Of a DNA stretch of 64,000 bases, positions 49,729-61,254 are shown in pieces. Numbering within the stretch: the first letter of the stretch is position 1; each line of letters starts with the position of its first letter. This stretch comes from Paramecium octaurelia (taxonomy: Eukaryota; Ciliophora; Oligohymenophorea; Peniculida; Parameciidae), in assembly GCA_905182995.1 (NCBI GenBank), contig CAJJDP010000157.1, positions 187,202 through 251,201 of the forward strand, read 5' to 3'. Under the pieces are notes generated by a model, which did no database searches, was not told the DNA's origin, and saw only the letters and a program-made list of their open reading frames with translations. Made by a program: the position numbers and the translations under genes.

Positions 49729-50771
49729 ATGGCTAACAATTATATGCCAACAAAAATCCCAATGACCCTTAAATGTGATACAACTAGAATTACTTCATCT
49801 TTGCACTTTAAAACGAGATACTCACTGGCGAAATGGCCAAATTAGTCTTAGGCTAACCCTTTGAGATCCCAACATCTGAAGCCCAAACAAAATAATGAGT
49901 TGCAAATGCTTAATAAGCATTAAAAACAGAATAAAGAATTACAAAGCATTCATCAAGAGCAGTCGTCAATTACACCGAATGGAGTATGATGGTCAACCTC
50001 TTTGTGGCTATTAAAATCCGAAATCTCACCAATAAGATAAGTCGATCATTTAGTCGTTCAATTATAGAACCAATAACTTAGGTCCTGAATAACAGAGAGG
50101 TCTTTGCAAAACTAATCCAAGATAAACCACCAAAAGAGTGTCGAGCGCTATGAATTGTAGAAACACAGAATCCATACCAGAAATGCAAGTTTGGAAGAGA
50201 GATTGCTATATGGACATGTTAAGACTTACTGGGAGGCGAGAAGATTTATATTATTATACAGAAAGCGTTTTCCTGTTTAACTAACGCGATATGAGGAGGG
50301 ATTCAATTTTTTCAAGTAACAACTCTAATTCGCTAGAGAACTCTTTAATATTCAACGAATAAAGTGCTAACAAGAGAATAAATGACTGCCACAAAAGGAA
50401 GCATTATGCTCTAGACTATTAACTGAAATTTCTTATTCGGACGAAAGAGCTTCCTATTAATTAGAAGAATCAAATAGAAAATTAGACCCAAAATTCGATT
50501 AAAGAGCAAGAAGGGGTGATATTATGACTAAGAAATCAGATTTCATTTTGTAGAATAATTTAAATTTGGCAACATTTTTGTAAATATCAAAAAATTTGAA
50601 TGTTTAACGTCCCAATTATGTATATCAAAAGGAATTAGTATAACAGACAAGAATTCGCATAACTCATCCATATAGAAAATGTTTAAAATTAACAATTTTA
50701 GTGATGGCAGATTTAATAGGATCACAAATATTTTAGTACTTCTTCTTAAAGAAATAAGAAGATATAAATGA
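49729..50771 (+). CDS. Hypothetical Gln/Arg-rich protein, exon structure unresolved
   Basis: The N-terminal frame from ATG 49729 reads well (MANNYMPTKIPMTLKCDTT...) to about 49990. Protein-like stretches then continue in changing frames: RQLHRMEYDGQPLCGYQ; ERYELQKHRIHTRN and KTYWEARRFILLYRKRF; FVEQFKFGNIFVNIKKFECL, ending at TGA 50769. A simple one-intron (19 nt) model ends at 50527, but the downstream frames read better and end 19 bp before the neighbour, matching local spacing. Some junctions would need introns below 20 nt, which is suspicious. No family was recognised; the model may hide sequence errors. Confidence 0.5.
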
Positions 50772-50790
50772 TATAGCTTCTATATTTATT

Positions 50791-51972
50791 TCAATATTAA
50801 AGTTTTTTATCCTACAATTTGCCTTCAAATGAATCTAGCATTTTGTTTACATCCTCCTCAGGTTAATTAGTTGATCTAATATTCTGAGGCATTTGTTATG
50901 CTTTAATCTTTTGATTCGAGATTCCCTTAAGAATGGTACAATTAGAACGGATGGTTTTACTGAAATTGTTGTCGCTAACATCGCAAGCCTATGCTAAGTA
51001 CAATCCCTTAAACTCAGATCTATCCATCCTAAGAGTGCGTTTCTTATTGACACTAAGTGATTACTATCTTGTTATGCTTATACAATTTACTTGGCTAGAC
51101 TATGCACATTTTTAGTTGACTGACTATTCTAATTTACTAGTTTGAGGTCTTACATGTAATGAAAATGATGGTTTATCACTGTCTACTGTAAATGGACGAC
51201 TTGTTCTTTCCTGTTTCTCCTCGATTTGTTACAGAGTCTATTCAATAATGTCTAGAGAGGGTCGAGATGCACGAGATGGTCGTCTAACATGAATGGTTTT
51301 AGAGATTCCCATCTTGTGAGATGGAGACAATCCTGCTTTATAATGTATTTCATCGTTCTCTTATTACCTCTTGGCATTGAGTTTCCGAATAAGTTTCATA
51401 TTCTCTTGTTTTAAGTCCCATCTTATTTATTCAACTTTGTGTTCGTTCTCAATGCGTTTCTCAATCAATTTCACTGCCTCCTCTTCCATGGCCAAGATTT
51501 TGGGATTCACCAGCATTCTAATGTGCTTCTGAGAATGCTGTCCCACTTTATTCCAAAACAATTCAGGCCTTCCTTGCAAAGTAGTATTGTATTATATGGG
51601 TTTGAGTTGTAATTGATCTGCTTCAATATCTGATTGTTGTTGACTCAGATTTTATAGACCAGCCCTCTCCAATTTACGGGTTTGCATCCTCAAATGGTCC
51701 TCCTACTTCAATTAATTAAAATAGATGTGCTTGCTCATTTAATACAATTATTTGTCTCTCTCTTCTTGCTTTTGCAATTGCTTAATGCGTTTCTCCCCTC
51801 TAAGTTTCTATTCCTAGATCTTGGCAAACACCTTCATATTCGAACTGGATTGGTGTTGATTGTTCCAAATATTCGAATTATCATGATAATAAGAATGATT
51901 CTTCTTCTGCGCCTACTACGGAGGTAGAGTCTGATATTTAGGGAGTTGTTGCTCCATATAATACTTTTCCAT
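50791..51972 (-). CDS. Coiled-coil protein (393 aa)
   Basis: Single exon of 394 codons with many TAA/TAG Gln codons. Basic coiled-coil stretches are KLRGEKRIKQLQKQEERDK, then MEEEAVKLIEKRIENEH and WDLKQENMKLIRKLNAKR. A globular-looking block RPELFWNKVGQHSQKHIRM lies between them, and the tail is Ser/Arg-rich. The appearance is cytoskeletal or ciliary, but no family was recognised. The start is supported by MEKYYMEQQLPKY and the absence of upstream coding. Confidence 0.78.
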
Positions 51973-52111
51973 TGCTGATTTAGGACACAGAGGATGATTT
52001 TAAATCATTAATAAGAATAATTAATATCATATATTTTAGATTTAAAAGAATTCAATCAAAAGCAGCAACCTCTCATAGCTGCATAAATTCTAAAAACACT
52101 CACCTCAGCCA

Positions 52112-52341
52112 TCATAAAGATTTCTACCAAACAAATCGTCTCGATCAAATAAATTTACAATACTTACATATTCATAAAAGTTGGTTCATTATTCAATTTC
52201 GTCTACTTTTTAATTTGCTATTTAGATTGATAACAATACGCTTCTCGAATTTGTTCAAATTTTTTATTCTATAGAAGAAGACCTTTATCAATACATAACT
52301 AAATTGTAATATACCTATATAGATTCATCTACCAATTGCAT
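52112..52341 (-). CDS. Possible small gene (about 61 aa), splicing uncertain
   Basis: ATG at 52341 (MQLVDESIQ) can be joined by a 16-nt or alternative 32-nt intron to one of two protein-like frames. The better one (LLLQNKKFEQIREAYCYQSK) uses a second 28-nt intron and ends FVWQKSL at TGA 52112, giving 62 codons. The 16-nt intron is shorter than others here, so confidence is low. Confidence 0.3.
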
Positions 52342-52563
52342 ATCTGTTAAAAAAAACAACATAATAATAGCCCTTTTGGTGAGGAAGAGAAGTCGATCAC
52401 AAGAGTAAAAATAAGTTTTATGCGTTATTCCAAAAATTAACTTTAGAGGATAATACTATTGCAAATTTAGTGAAGTCGGAATACCTAAAATTATGTCTTG
52501 ATTTAGAATTTATTAAATTACTTTTATATTAAAATAATTAACATAAATTAATATAATTTAATT

Positions 52564-53239
52564 ATGAGCACAAAAAAGACCTAGAAGGTTATAGGCAAAA
52601 CTTAGAAGATTGTTGAGAAATAAAGTTAAGAATCTTCAAATAAAGAATAAAAAATAAAAAGTAAAGTCAACAGATTAGAATAATAACCACAAGAAAGACA
52701 AAATGGAATTATTTATGTTGGGCATTTACCTTATGGGTTTGTTGAAGATGGATTGAAGGAATACTTTACTTAATTTGGTGACGTACTTGGAGTCAAAATA
52801 TTTAGAAGCAAAAAAGTAATCCATAAATTTACATTTTCAGACCAATAGAGTCTAAGGCTATGGCTTCGTAAAATTCGCTGATAAGGAAGTAGCACCTATT
52901 GCAGCATAGGCTATGAATGGTTATTTAATGAATGGAAAAAAGTTAGTTGTCAATGTCTTAAGTGACTAACATCCTGATCCTTTCAAATATAAACATGGAA
53001 ATTAAAAATTGCATTTTATTAATTGGTCCGAAAAAGCGGTTGAAGAATCAAACAAAGTATTAATATAGTACTAGGTAGGAAAAATCAAATGAATAAATTG
53101 TTAAGGAAGTAGAAAGGTTATTATCAAATGAAGAAGAGAAGAGATAAAAACTAAAAGAATTAGGAATCAATTACACTTACTAAGGATTTGTATTTATTCA
53201 ACTTTACTATTATTTTAGAAAGAATTGCTTAAAGCCTGA
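52564..53239 (+). CDS. NIFK/Nop15-like RRM ribosome-biogenesis protein (199 aa)
   Basis: The single RRM is of NIFK type: GIIYVGHLPYGFVEDGLKEY (RNP2), then QGYGFVKFADKEVAPIAAQA (RNP1) and MNGYLMNGKKLVVNVL. A basic N-terminal tail (KKTQKVIGKTQK...) and a charged C-terminal helix follow. Introns of 25, 22 and 29 nt leave exactly 200 codons. NIFK/Nop15 proteins act in the nucleolus on pre-60S processing near the ITS2 region. Orthology is likely, based on the RRM and the C-terminal QKLKELGINYTYQGF. Confidence 0.9.
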
Positions 53240-53325
53240 ATTGACCGATTTGATAATAATTATTCTATAAATTAATATTATTGAATTTAATTAAATCACA
53301 CTCTATTTTTTGAGATCATATGATT

Positions 53326-53703
53326 ATGCATAGTTTTTTCCTTCTAACCTAAATACAACTTTAGAATAAAAGACTCAATAAAATGATTATACTCTTTGAT
53401 TAGAAATATAAATTTCTGAATAGCTTACTGGGTTTATCAAAACTTATTGCTCAATTTAATATGCTAAATTCTGACATCTTAACAACTTTGGGTCAACAGC
53501 TTTTGGTAACTCGAATATTGTGCTTATAATTATGTTAAGTCTTAACGAATTAAGCTCAACTAAAAATAATTAACAATTGTGTTTATTCAATAAAATATAA
53601 CTATAATGTTGTTGAATCCCAATTGATAATTTAATTATAAATTATTAAAAATCATAGTCATAGACTAATTCTCTCTTACCTTTTGTATTTATATAGTTTT
53701 TGA
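53326..53703 (+). CDS. Uncertain ORF (125 aa)
   Basis: A 126-codon TGA-free frame starting MHSFFLLTQIQLQ, with a Leu/Ile/Gln-rich body and a hydrophobic C-terminus. No family was recognised. Length alone is not decisive under a single-stop code. Confidence 0.28.
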
Positions 53704-53921
53704 CTTCTACACATATATTAGTTATTTAACAGTGAGAGGGCTAACTTTAACTTAATCGTACCATTAAAATTGTCTAATGAAATACAAAATTAAATTCTAA
53801 ATTCATTAGCTCATAAAAAAGTACATTAAAGTTCAATAAGCCATAAGAAAGTGCTCAAAAATATTTAAGATTTTATGTAGCATTCAAAATTCTATTTTCT
53901 TAATCATTATTAATATTGTAA

Positions 53922-55436
53922 ATGAATACTTAAGAAAACATTCTCCAAGGTATGAATTTATTTAAAAAAACTAAGCCATAAACTTAAAAAAAGAGAAAAG
54001 GTATGATGAAGCCATTTAGGTTCTATCTAAGTGTGATCAGAATGACTCAGAAGTGCTTTATCATATTGGAGACATCTATTTAATATTTAAGTATCCAAAC
54101 GAAGCTCTGTAATGCTTTGAAAATTCACTCATCAAAAACCCCCTTTCAGCTGTGACCATCAAGGATATGGGAAGAGCCTTCATGTTAAAAAAAGAATACA
54201 CCAAAGCTGTAAACTGCTTCCTAAAAGCATACAAAATAGATTAATAATAATTAGACATATTTAAATTGATCAGTATCGTTATACTTATTTTTGTTAAGCC
54301 ATGTGTTACATGGAGAATGGCGAATATGATAAAGCCTTTGTTTATGCCAATTAATAATTAGCTCGCTTTCCAAAAGATCCAGATTCCTATTGTTTGAGAG
54401 GTGTTTATATAAATATATTCATAGGGAAATACTATTTAAATACGTGCAAATATGAATAATCAATAGACAGTCTCAATATATGTCTGAAATTGAGACCAAA
54501 AAATGCATATGCCTTAGGAACTAAAGGTTTCAGAATTTGTTATTATTTCCTTAGGATAAGCATTTATGATGCTTGGCAAAATGCACGAAGGACATCAATG
54601 TCTTAATGAAGCAATCCAGATAAATCCAAACATAGCAGAATTACATGTTGATATTGGATTGCTTTTTGAAGGGATGAGTAACATTTACCTCGCCATTTTA
54701 TCGTATGATCAAGCTCTATAGATCCAGCATGACAATCCAATATCGATTTAAAGATTATGTATAAATATTGATATTTCGAGACAATCTGAAATTGCATCAG
54801 TATTAAAAATTAGACAACAATAAATCACCAAAAACAAAATTGACCTAAAATTACAATGAAATAATCGCTAAGATTCCCTAGTCTCAGTAATATTATATTG
54901 CCTTATTTTATACCATATCTAATTTCTTGCAGGGTTATTTAAATGTGACTGATATGACCAAATTGAATTATTAGAAGCAAATTGGTTATATTAAGAATCT
55001 AATAGACATCAATCATCAGTTGGGAGTGTTATGCTCTCCGATATCTTCATTCTTTAGAGGGATTGAGTGCTATCTAGGTAAAACTAACACTGAAATTCAA
55101 CAGTATATTTCTGAATGGATAAGCTAGAAATACCTAAAAACCTTTAATCTTAAAGATTTGAATGTCGTTCTATCAAATATTGTGGGAGAGGTCGTCATTC
55201 ACAAACATTCTCAGTGCCTATTTAACCAAGAAAATAACAATCTGAAGGTTGATCATTTATTGCCTATAATTCAAAATAGTGAAAATTAACTATTCAATAA
55301 TTATTTAGCAATATAAGGATTGCATGATGGTGTAAATATGATTCAAAGAATGTTAATATTTTGTACTCCATTTTTGAAAACGTGGGATGCTGATTTTAAA
55401 TCTATTCTAATCAATATTTTATGTTATGATGAGTGA
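53922..55436 (+). CDS. TPR-repeat protein (462 aa)
   Basis: Five introns (26, 26, 24, 28 and 22 nt) give 463 codons in one frame. At least five TPR units are visible in residues 10-270: KRYDEAIQVLSKC, YPNEALQCFENSLIKNP, KEYTKAVNCFLKAYKID, GEYDKAFVYANQQLARFP and MHEGHQCLNEAIQINP. The C-terminal 180 residues are helical without a recognised domain (FRGIECYLGKTNTEIQQY). It is probably a scaffold; the partner is unknown. Confidence 0.85.
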
Positions 55437-55516
55437 CTAATTTAATATTTTATATATATATACTTAAAGGATGTAATCTTTACATTTATTATCTGTAGTT
55501 AATGATTTTGTGATTA

Positions 55517-55764
55517 ATGAAACTATATCAATATAATAAAATAGTAATAGAAAAACCAAATATTTCAAATAATTAGAATTCTGAGATCAAATAATCTAGT
55601 TAAGAAAGAATTAATAAATTAACAAGTAAACTCAGTAATTTCATTTGCTTAAAGGTTTGGGAAGAATAATTTAGGTGATATAAATTTTGATTAATAATTT
55701 GAATAGCATTTTAGAAAATTCATTAAGAAAAATTAAGAAAAGTTATAATACAAATTTAATTTGA
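55517..55764 (+). CDS. Uncertain small gene (75 aa)
   Basis: ATG 55517 opens a polar frame (MKLYQYNKIVIEKPNIS...). With a 20-nt GT...AG intron near 55650 it reaches a TGA at 55762 (76 codons). It is convergent with the kinase gene. It may be chance. Confidence 0.25.
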
Positions 55765-55818
55765 ATTTAGGATAAAAATCATGATTTGGAATTCTATAAT
55801 TAATTAATAACAAAAATT

Positions 55819-56961
55819 TCATTAAATTTTATTATATGAAGTTATAGTAGTTTTCGAACACATGATTATGCAAGTGTTAAGGTGGTCTTTGAATTTAGGA
55901 TTTGGATTTCGTGGAACTTTAGTAAAATGCTCTTCCTTGATAGAATTCATATACCAATGTGAGAGGGCTTGAGAGGCTGTTATTCTTTGTAATGGATTGT
56001 GATTTAATAAGCTTCTCAAGAATTGATATCCACAATCTGGTATATCCAACACAGATAATCGAGATATCGTAAATTTCTTATTGAGTTTAAGGATGTCAAC
56101 CACTTATTCAGCTCGGAATAAATGTTTATTAAAGTAAAGTTAATACATGACTACTCCAATACTGAAGATATCAGATTTAAAATCAAAGGGTTTGTTGATC
56201 AGGACTTCTGGAGCTATGTAACCAGGAGTGCCACAACTAATATTTCTGGATTCTATATTAATAAATTGACATGCTAATCCAAAATCGATTATTTTAATTT
56301 AATTCTCGTCATCAATCAAAATATTATCGATTTTTAAATCTCGATGTATAATATTTTTGGAATGAATATAATTAACGCCCTCCAGAATAGCCTTATTAAT
56401 TATTTATCATACTTTCATAATTAATTTAATTTCTTCATGATCGTAGTCATTTCGTAATTTGTTTAGCTTTTCCATTACAACATAAATTGTATTTGTACTT
56501 TCATAAACTTCATAAAATCTGGCAACATTTTTATGTTGCAACATAGACCAAATATGGATTTCTCTTTTGATGTCATTGATAACCTCATTGTTTTCTTTTT
56601 TCATACATTTGGCAGCATATAATTTATGAGTTATTTTACACTGAAGCAAACATACTTATGAATAGTTGCCCTTCCCCAGAGTGCTGAGAAAGTTGTACAT
56701 GTTACTGATCTTCTTATACGTAACCAATTGGCCCAAGATAGATTTGAGCTTCAGAAGATCATGATGATCACCCAGAAACAAAAACGCGTTTATTTCAAAG
56801 CCTTTTAAGAAGTTATTCTCTTGTCTCCAGACAATATTCGCATCTAGGTTTAAAGGAAATGTCATCATTTGGATTTAATTCATGATCACCAAGTTATTGT
56901 CATTGTCAATAGTAAGATGACATTAAGTGTTGTTAAATGTGACTTTGATGTAAAAATTCAT
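55819..56961 (-). CDS. Ser/Thr protein kinase with N-terminal extension (373 aa)
   Basis: The N-terminal 90 residues (MNFYIKVTFNNTQCHL...) are unlike kinases and could be a PH-like regulatory part. The kinase domain has LGKGNYSQV (glycine loop), YAAKCMKK (ATP Lys), IIHRDLKIDNIL (catalytic loop, KID instead of KPE), IIDFGLA, CGTPGYIAPEV and SDIFSIGVVMYQLYF. It resembles CAMK-group kinases of ciliates. One 21-nt intron leaves 374 codons. Confidence 0.92.
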
Positions 56962-57030
56962 TATTATTAGAAAAAATTGCTTTGATAAAATCAGAAAATA
57001 ATTTAAATTATAAAAATAAAAGTCAGATAA

Positions 57031-58537
57031 TCATGTTTCCAAAGCCTTTCTTTATTTTAATCGCTAGCGAGATTAACTTAACTTCTATTTCAATTTATTC
57101 AAAGTTCTAATAGCCATATTGAATGATAATCTTGTGATAGCATTATGAATATCACTCTCCGTCACTATAAAATTCCCTTGGTGTTCATTTTATAGAGGAA
57201 ATCTACCATGCTTAGTCACCCACGGATGTTCCTGAAATAATTAATAGAAGATACTAACACTTATTATGTTGTAATTCTATCATTAGGATTTTTCTCTAAC
57301 ATTCTCTTGAGTAAGTCTGTCAAGTCTGAGGTTTCTCTCCACTTAATGCTCTAAGTGAGAATATTATTCTTTAATTGATCCTATCTTAATGAAATAAACG
57401 GATGTTCATTATAAACTAATTGGTATAATGTTAACCCAGCAGCCCAAACATCAATCGGCTTGCCTCTTACTTACTCGTCAGTAAATACTTCTGGTGGTTA
57501 GTAAGCTGATGTTCCAATTTTTGTTTTGACTAAATCATCATCCATAATTTGAGAAACCCCAAAATCTGCAATTTTCAACTTCATTTCTTAGTTTAAGAGA
57601 AGATTCTCAGGTTTAATATCCATGTGAGCAATATTGGCAAAATTGTGCACTTATAAGTTAGTATAGATATATTATACAATATTCTAGTCCTAGCATGAAA
57701 TCACGAAAGAGTTTCCATACAATTTCAATACTTTTATTTTTAATTGATAATATCTGAGGTCCATCCATATATTCTAAAACCAAATACAATTTATCATTAT
57801 TAGGATTTTCAATTACTTCATAGAGTTAAACGATGTTATCATGGTCTACTTTCTTCATTATTGCTATTTCTTTATCCAGTAATGAATAAGCATCAAGTTT
57901 ACTCGAAAGTAATTTCAACTTTAACTTCTTTCTATCGCATATTTTCATTGCCTAAATTTAATTACCTTTAAATTTATACATATTTTCTATTGTTATTGTC
58001 CTTTGCCAATTTCACTTTCCCAAATGATCCTCTACCAAGTTCTTGTAGTATTGTGTATTAATTAATCTTCACTTAACCATCCTCGGTTACTTCTTTCTTC
58101 ATTATTGAATGATTTATTTATCTTTGTGATCCCATCATTTTCTTATCTCCTCCATTCGAGTTTATTGCATTTTCTAAATCAATTATTTCATCAAACAATG
58201 TTTCGTCTGTCATCCCTTGACCATCTACAATCTAAATCGAATCTCCAATTGACTTTTATGTTGATAAAAATTTAATCTCCCCAATTATAGGAGAGGGCAT
58301 GCTATCATTTTTCTTCTTTGCAAACCTAATCAGATCTACTTCAAAAAGGTTTTTCGGACTAATTTGTCGACTCTGTAATCTGCTTTTTACAAAATCAATT
58401 AAATTTCTTTATCTATATTTTATATAATCTTTTAAAGTGCTTTGCTTATTCCTATCTGGAGAATTAGGAGCAGAGGCAAACTAGTTAAAACTAAAATTTT
58501 ATCCAGGCGTTCTACTTATAATGGGCAATTGTAACAT
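57031..58537 (-). CDS. CaMKK/SAK1-like protein kinase (473 aa)
   Basis: A long Ser/Lys-rich N-terminus (about 165 residues) precedes the kinase domain: LGRGSFGKVKLAKD, YAMKICDRKKLK, LVLEYMDGPQI, IAHMDIKPENLL, IADFGVS, IGTSAYQPPEVF and IDVWAAGLTLYQLVY. After subdomain XI, EHPWVTKHGRFPL and VTESDIHNAI match the post-kinase segment of CaMKK and yeast SAK1/ELM1/TOS3, upstream kinases of AMPK/SnRK1. The catalytic HRD is HMD. Three introns of 28, 28 and 29 nt leave 474 codons. Confidence 0.9.
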
Positions 58538-58628
58538 TCTTAATTTAAAATGTATATTTTTATTACTCTTATTACTAATCCAAACTATTCCAATTTACAA
58601 ACAATACTATAAAATATAATTTATTATT

Positions 58629-59639
58629 ATGGGAGAATAAATTTCCAAAGACTCTTGCAACTGTGCTGATTCGCCTTAATATTTAAATACTAACAATTAT
58701 GATAATATCATAAATCACTAATAAGCCATTTCTCACTTCGATATTATAAATACAACTCTGAATGATTAACTAACAGAAAAAAAGCATCCATAGTCATATC
58801 AAGCAGATCTTTAACAAACTAACAAGATATCGCCCTTTTAACACCAGGAACAATATAGGAAAACGCCAACCTTGATTTTAAGAGTTATCGCTTCTGCCAC
58901 CTTGGATGAAAATTAAATTTTTGAGTTTCAACCGAATCATTAATCTAATGTTATTTATTTTGGTTGTAAATACAAGAACAACAGAGGAGGTTATAAAATT
59001 AATGATTTTAAAATCCCTTCTATAGATAACAAATTGAATAAAAAGAATAGAGGATAGCATTTTTATATTAAATATGATTATCAAAACTAAAACTTTAGAA
59101 TTAAGGACTTAGGAATTGGATTCGGCTGTTTTTTCAAGGCAAGTGAAATTCAATTATAAAACAATACGCTAATAACAATGGGATCAATGTATTTTACAAC
59201 ATAAATATGTTATGGGTAAGATTTATTAAGGTTGCCTTCCTTTAATAATTTATATGACGTAAAGGAATTCATTGTTAGTGGCTACCCTTGCGATAGATAA
59301 TAATTCTTATCTTTAGATAGAGATTAATGGTACCTTAGAATTTAGCTCTATGGTGGTACTGCAAAGGACGATGTTTACATTCTAAGCTCCAAAAATTACT
59401 TACCAGTTACAATAGGAAGAAATATTGATTGTTTGATTAGATACTATGACGATGTTCTTTTATCAAAGTATTAGTGCACAATACTTTTCGATGGCCAATG
59501 GAAAATAATTGATGGAATTGAAGGGAAATCGTCAACAAATGGGACCTGGCTGTATTTAAAAGACGAATAAATATTAAAAGAAAATATGCTGTTAAAAACT
59601 AATAATACCATCATGGAAGTGAACTTTAAATTAGATTGA
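58629..59639 (+). CDS. FHA-domain protein (336 aa)
   Basis: Single exon of 337 codons, divergent from the CaMKK-like gene (91 bp between starts). The N-terminal third is polar (MGEQISKDSCNC, with Gly2 but no strong myristoylation context). Two beta-rich parts follow. The second fits FHA: PVTIGRNIDCLI (GR), LLSKYQCTILFDGQWKIID (S-x2-x-C in the SxxH place) and KSSTNGTWLYL (the NGT motif). FHA domains bind phosphothreonine peptides. The first beta part (residues 100-190) may be a degenerate FHA (LGIGFGCFFKA). Confidence 0.82.
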
Positions 59640-59711
59640 TATTTTATTATAAAATTATATTTATATTAGGGTATTTGCTTACAGCAAAATCTCCCAAAAT
59701 CGAAAGGATGA

Positions 59712-60185
59712 TTATTTTCAGATTTCAAAGATATTCATTATAATTAATAAATACACTCACTAATCAATAAACCTGAGACTAAAGATTTGATTTCTAATTT
59801 AGATGTAGAGTATTCTATTTTTTTAAAGTGGCACTATCTCAATTTTTTGTTGATGAGGTAATATTATCTAATTTTTGATTTTCGAAATTTTGCTATAATA
59901 GATTTAGCAGTAGCATAGTTAATGTCTAAGAGTATAGAAGCCTAAATAGAAATAATAAATTTACAGATTTGATGGAGTAGGATTTCTAAAAAACTAATTT
60001 TTGGAGTTAATCCTTTTAATGCTGTAGCACCTTCTAATATTATCTGACCTTTTCATTTTAAATTATGTTCCCTGACATTTCTTAATCAATGTTTAGATTT
60101 TCCTAAGAATAAAATTTTAAATAAAGAAATTGTTAATATATTGGATATAAAGATTTTAAAGCATAATAATTTAGATTTAATTTGA
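59712..60185 (+). pseudogene. Protein-like frame with two internal TGA codons
   Basis: One frame runs from 59712 to TGA 60183 and reads like protein (KPETKDLISNLDVEYSIFL, then FAIIDLAVAQLMSKSIEAQI and FGVNPFNAVAPSNI). It contains TGA at 59970 and 60045. TAA/TAG codons occur in it, so a mitochondrial code does not explain it. It is probably a decayed gene; unknown introns are possible. No family was recognised. Confidence 0.3.
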
Positions 60186-60246
60186 TGAAACCTTATAATT
60201 TAAAATAAAAAATTTTATAATATAATATTAACATTTAATAATAAAA

Positions 60247-61211
60247 TCAAATAATAGCTATATTTTGGTGATTGATATTTTCTAATTGGGATTTTGTTTC
60301 TTTTTTAAATGCCCTGAAAATAAATTAAATTATAATATATACCTACTCCCACACACAAGAACTAAAGTTTGATCACTAGGTTATGGCAAATACTATTCCA
60401 AATAAATGGGTTTTAATTAGCCCTTGGGACCACTAAACAGCTTATTAATTAGGTCTTTTTCATTTCTCAACATAAATGTAGCATTTATCTTTTTCTCTTC
60501 CATGTACCACATTAATTCCTCCATCAAAACTAGTTCTTCAAGAGTATCAGCTACGTAAAGCAATCCTATATGAGTATTATCACCATTGGTAGCTATGCCT
60601 TCTATTAACTATCGTTATATAGATATTTTTAATAACTTAGAAAAAGGCTGCAATAGCAGAAGACTCTGCAACTATTCCAATATATTAGTATTTTGAATTG
60701 ATATTATATTTTGGGACTTCAATAGCACCATATCCATGGTAAAGGTAATTGGTAAAAGGCCCATTAATATTTAGAATATGCCCTTCCTTTTGATTATTGT
60801 AAGTATTACATTTAATGTTGTGATGTGGGTAGAAAAGTTCTTATTTTCAGCGTAAATGGCATGAACCAATAAATCAAACATTCCTACATCATCGATTCTT
60901 GAAATAGGACAATAATATCTCGTAGTGTTAATATCAAATTTAGGATCATTTAATGAAATATATTGTCCAATTCTGGTACCTAGGCATTTATCTTATTGTG
61001 GAATTGCTAGTTTGAAATTACTAAAATTACCAAATCTCATTAGATATGTGGATTCATTTAATTATTCTTTGGAATGCAATGTACATTATTATTGAGTAGT
61101 GTTCAAAAATTTAAATTCTTATTTAATGTCAACTAAAAGATGATTGTAATCTTTACATGGATTGATCATTCGAAACCTCAATTTGAACTGATAAAGTAAT
61201 GATTGGAACAT
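60247..61211 (-). CDS. Cytochrome-b5-reductase-like protein with altered NAD(P)H motifs (294 aa)
   Basis: The layout follows cytochrome b5 reductase/FNR-type flavoproteins. A FAD domain carries IGQYISLND, TRYYCPISR (RxY[ST]xxS form with Cys at the T/S position) and GHILNINGPFTNYLYHG. The NAD(P)H domain follows with IGIVAESSAIAAFFQLIEGI, THIGLLYVADTLEELVLMEE and LVLVCGSRAF. The usual GGTGITP is AESSAIA and CGPPPM is CGSRAF, so pyridine nucleotide binding may be weak or lost. Introns of 23, 28 and 29 nt leave 295 codons. The gene starts 43 bp after the upstream gene's stop. Confidence 0.85.
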
Positions 61212-61254
61212 TTATTAAATATTTTAATTGTTGTAAATTATATGTTACTATATA

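Noticed and set aside
59712-60185. Nuclear copy of mitochondrial DNA (TGA = Trp)
   Set aside because: Reading the two TGA codons as Trp gives a smooth frame, but the same frame holds several TAA/TAG codons, which a mitochondrial code would not allow.
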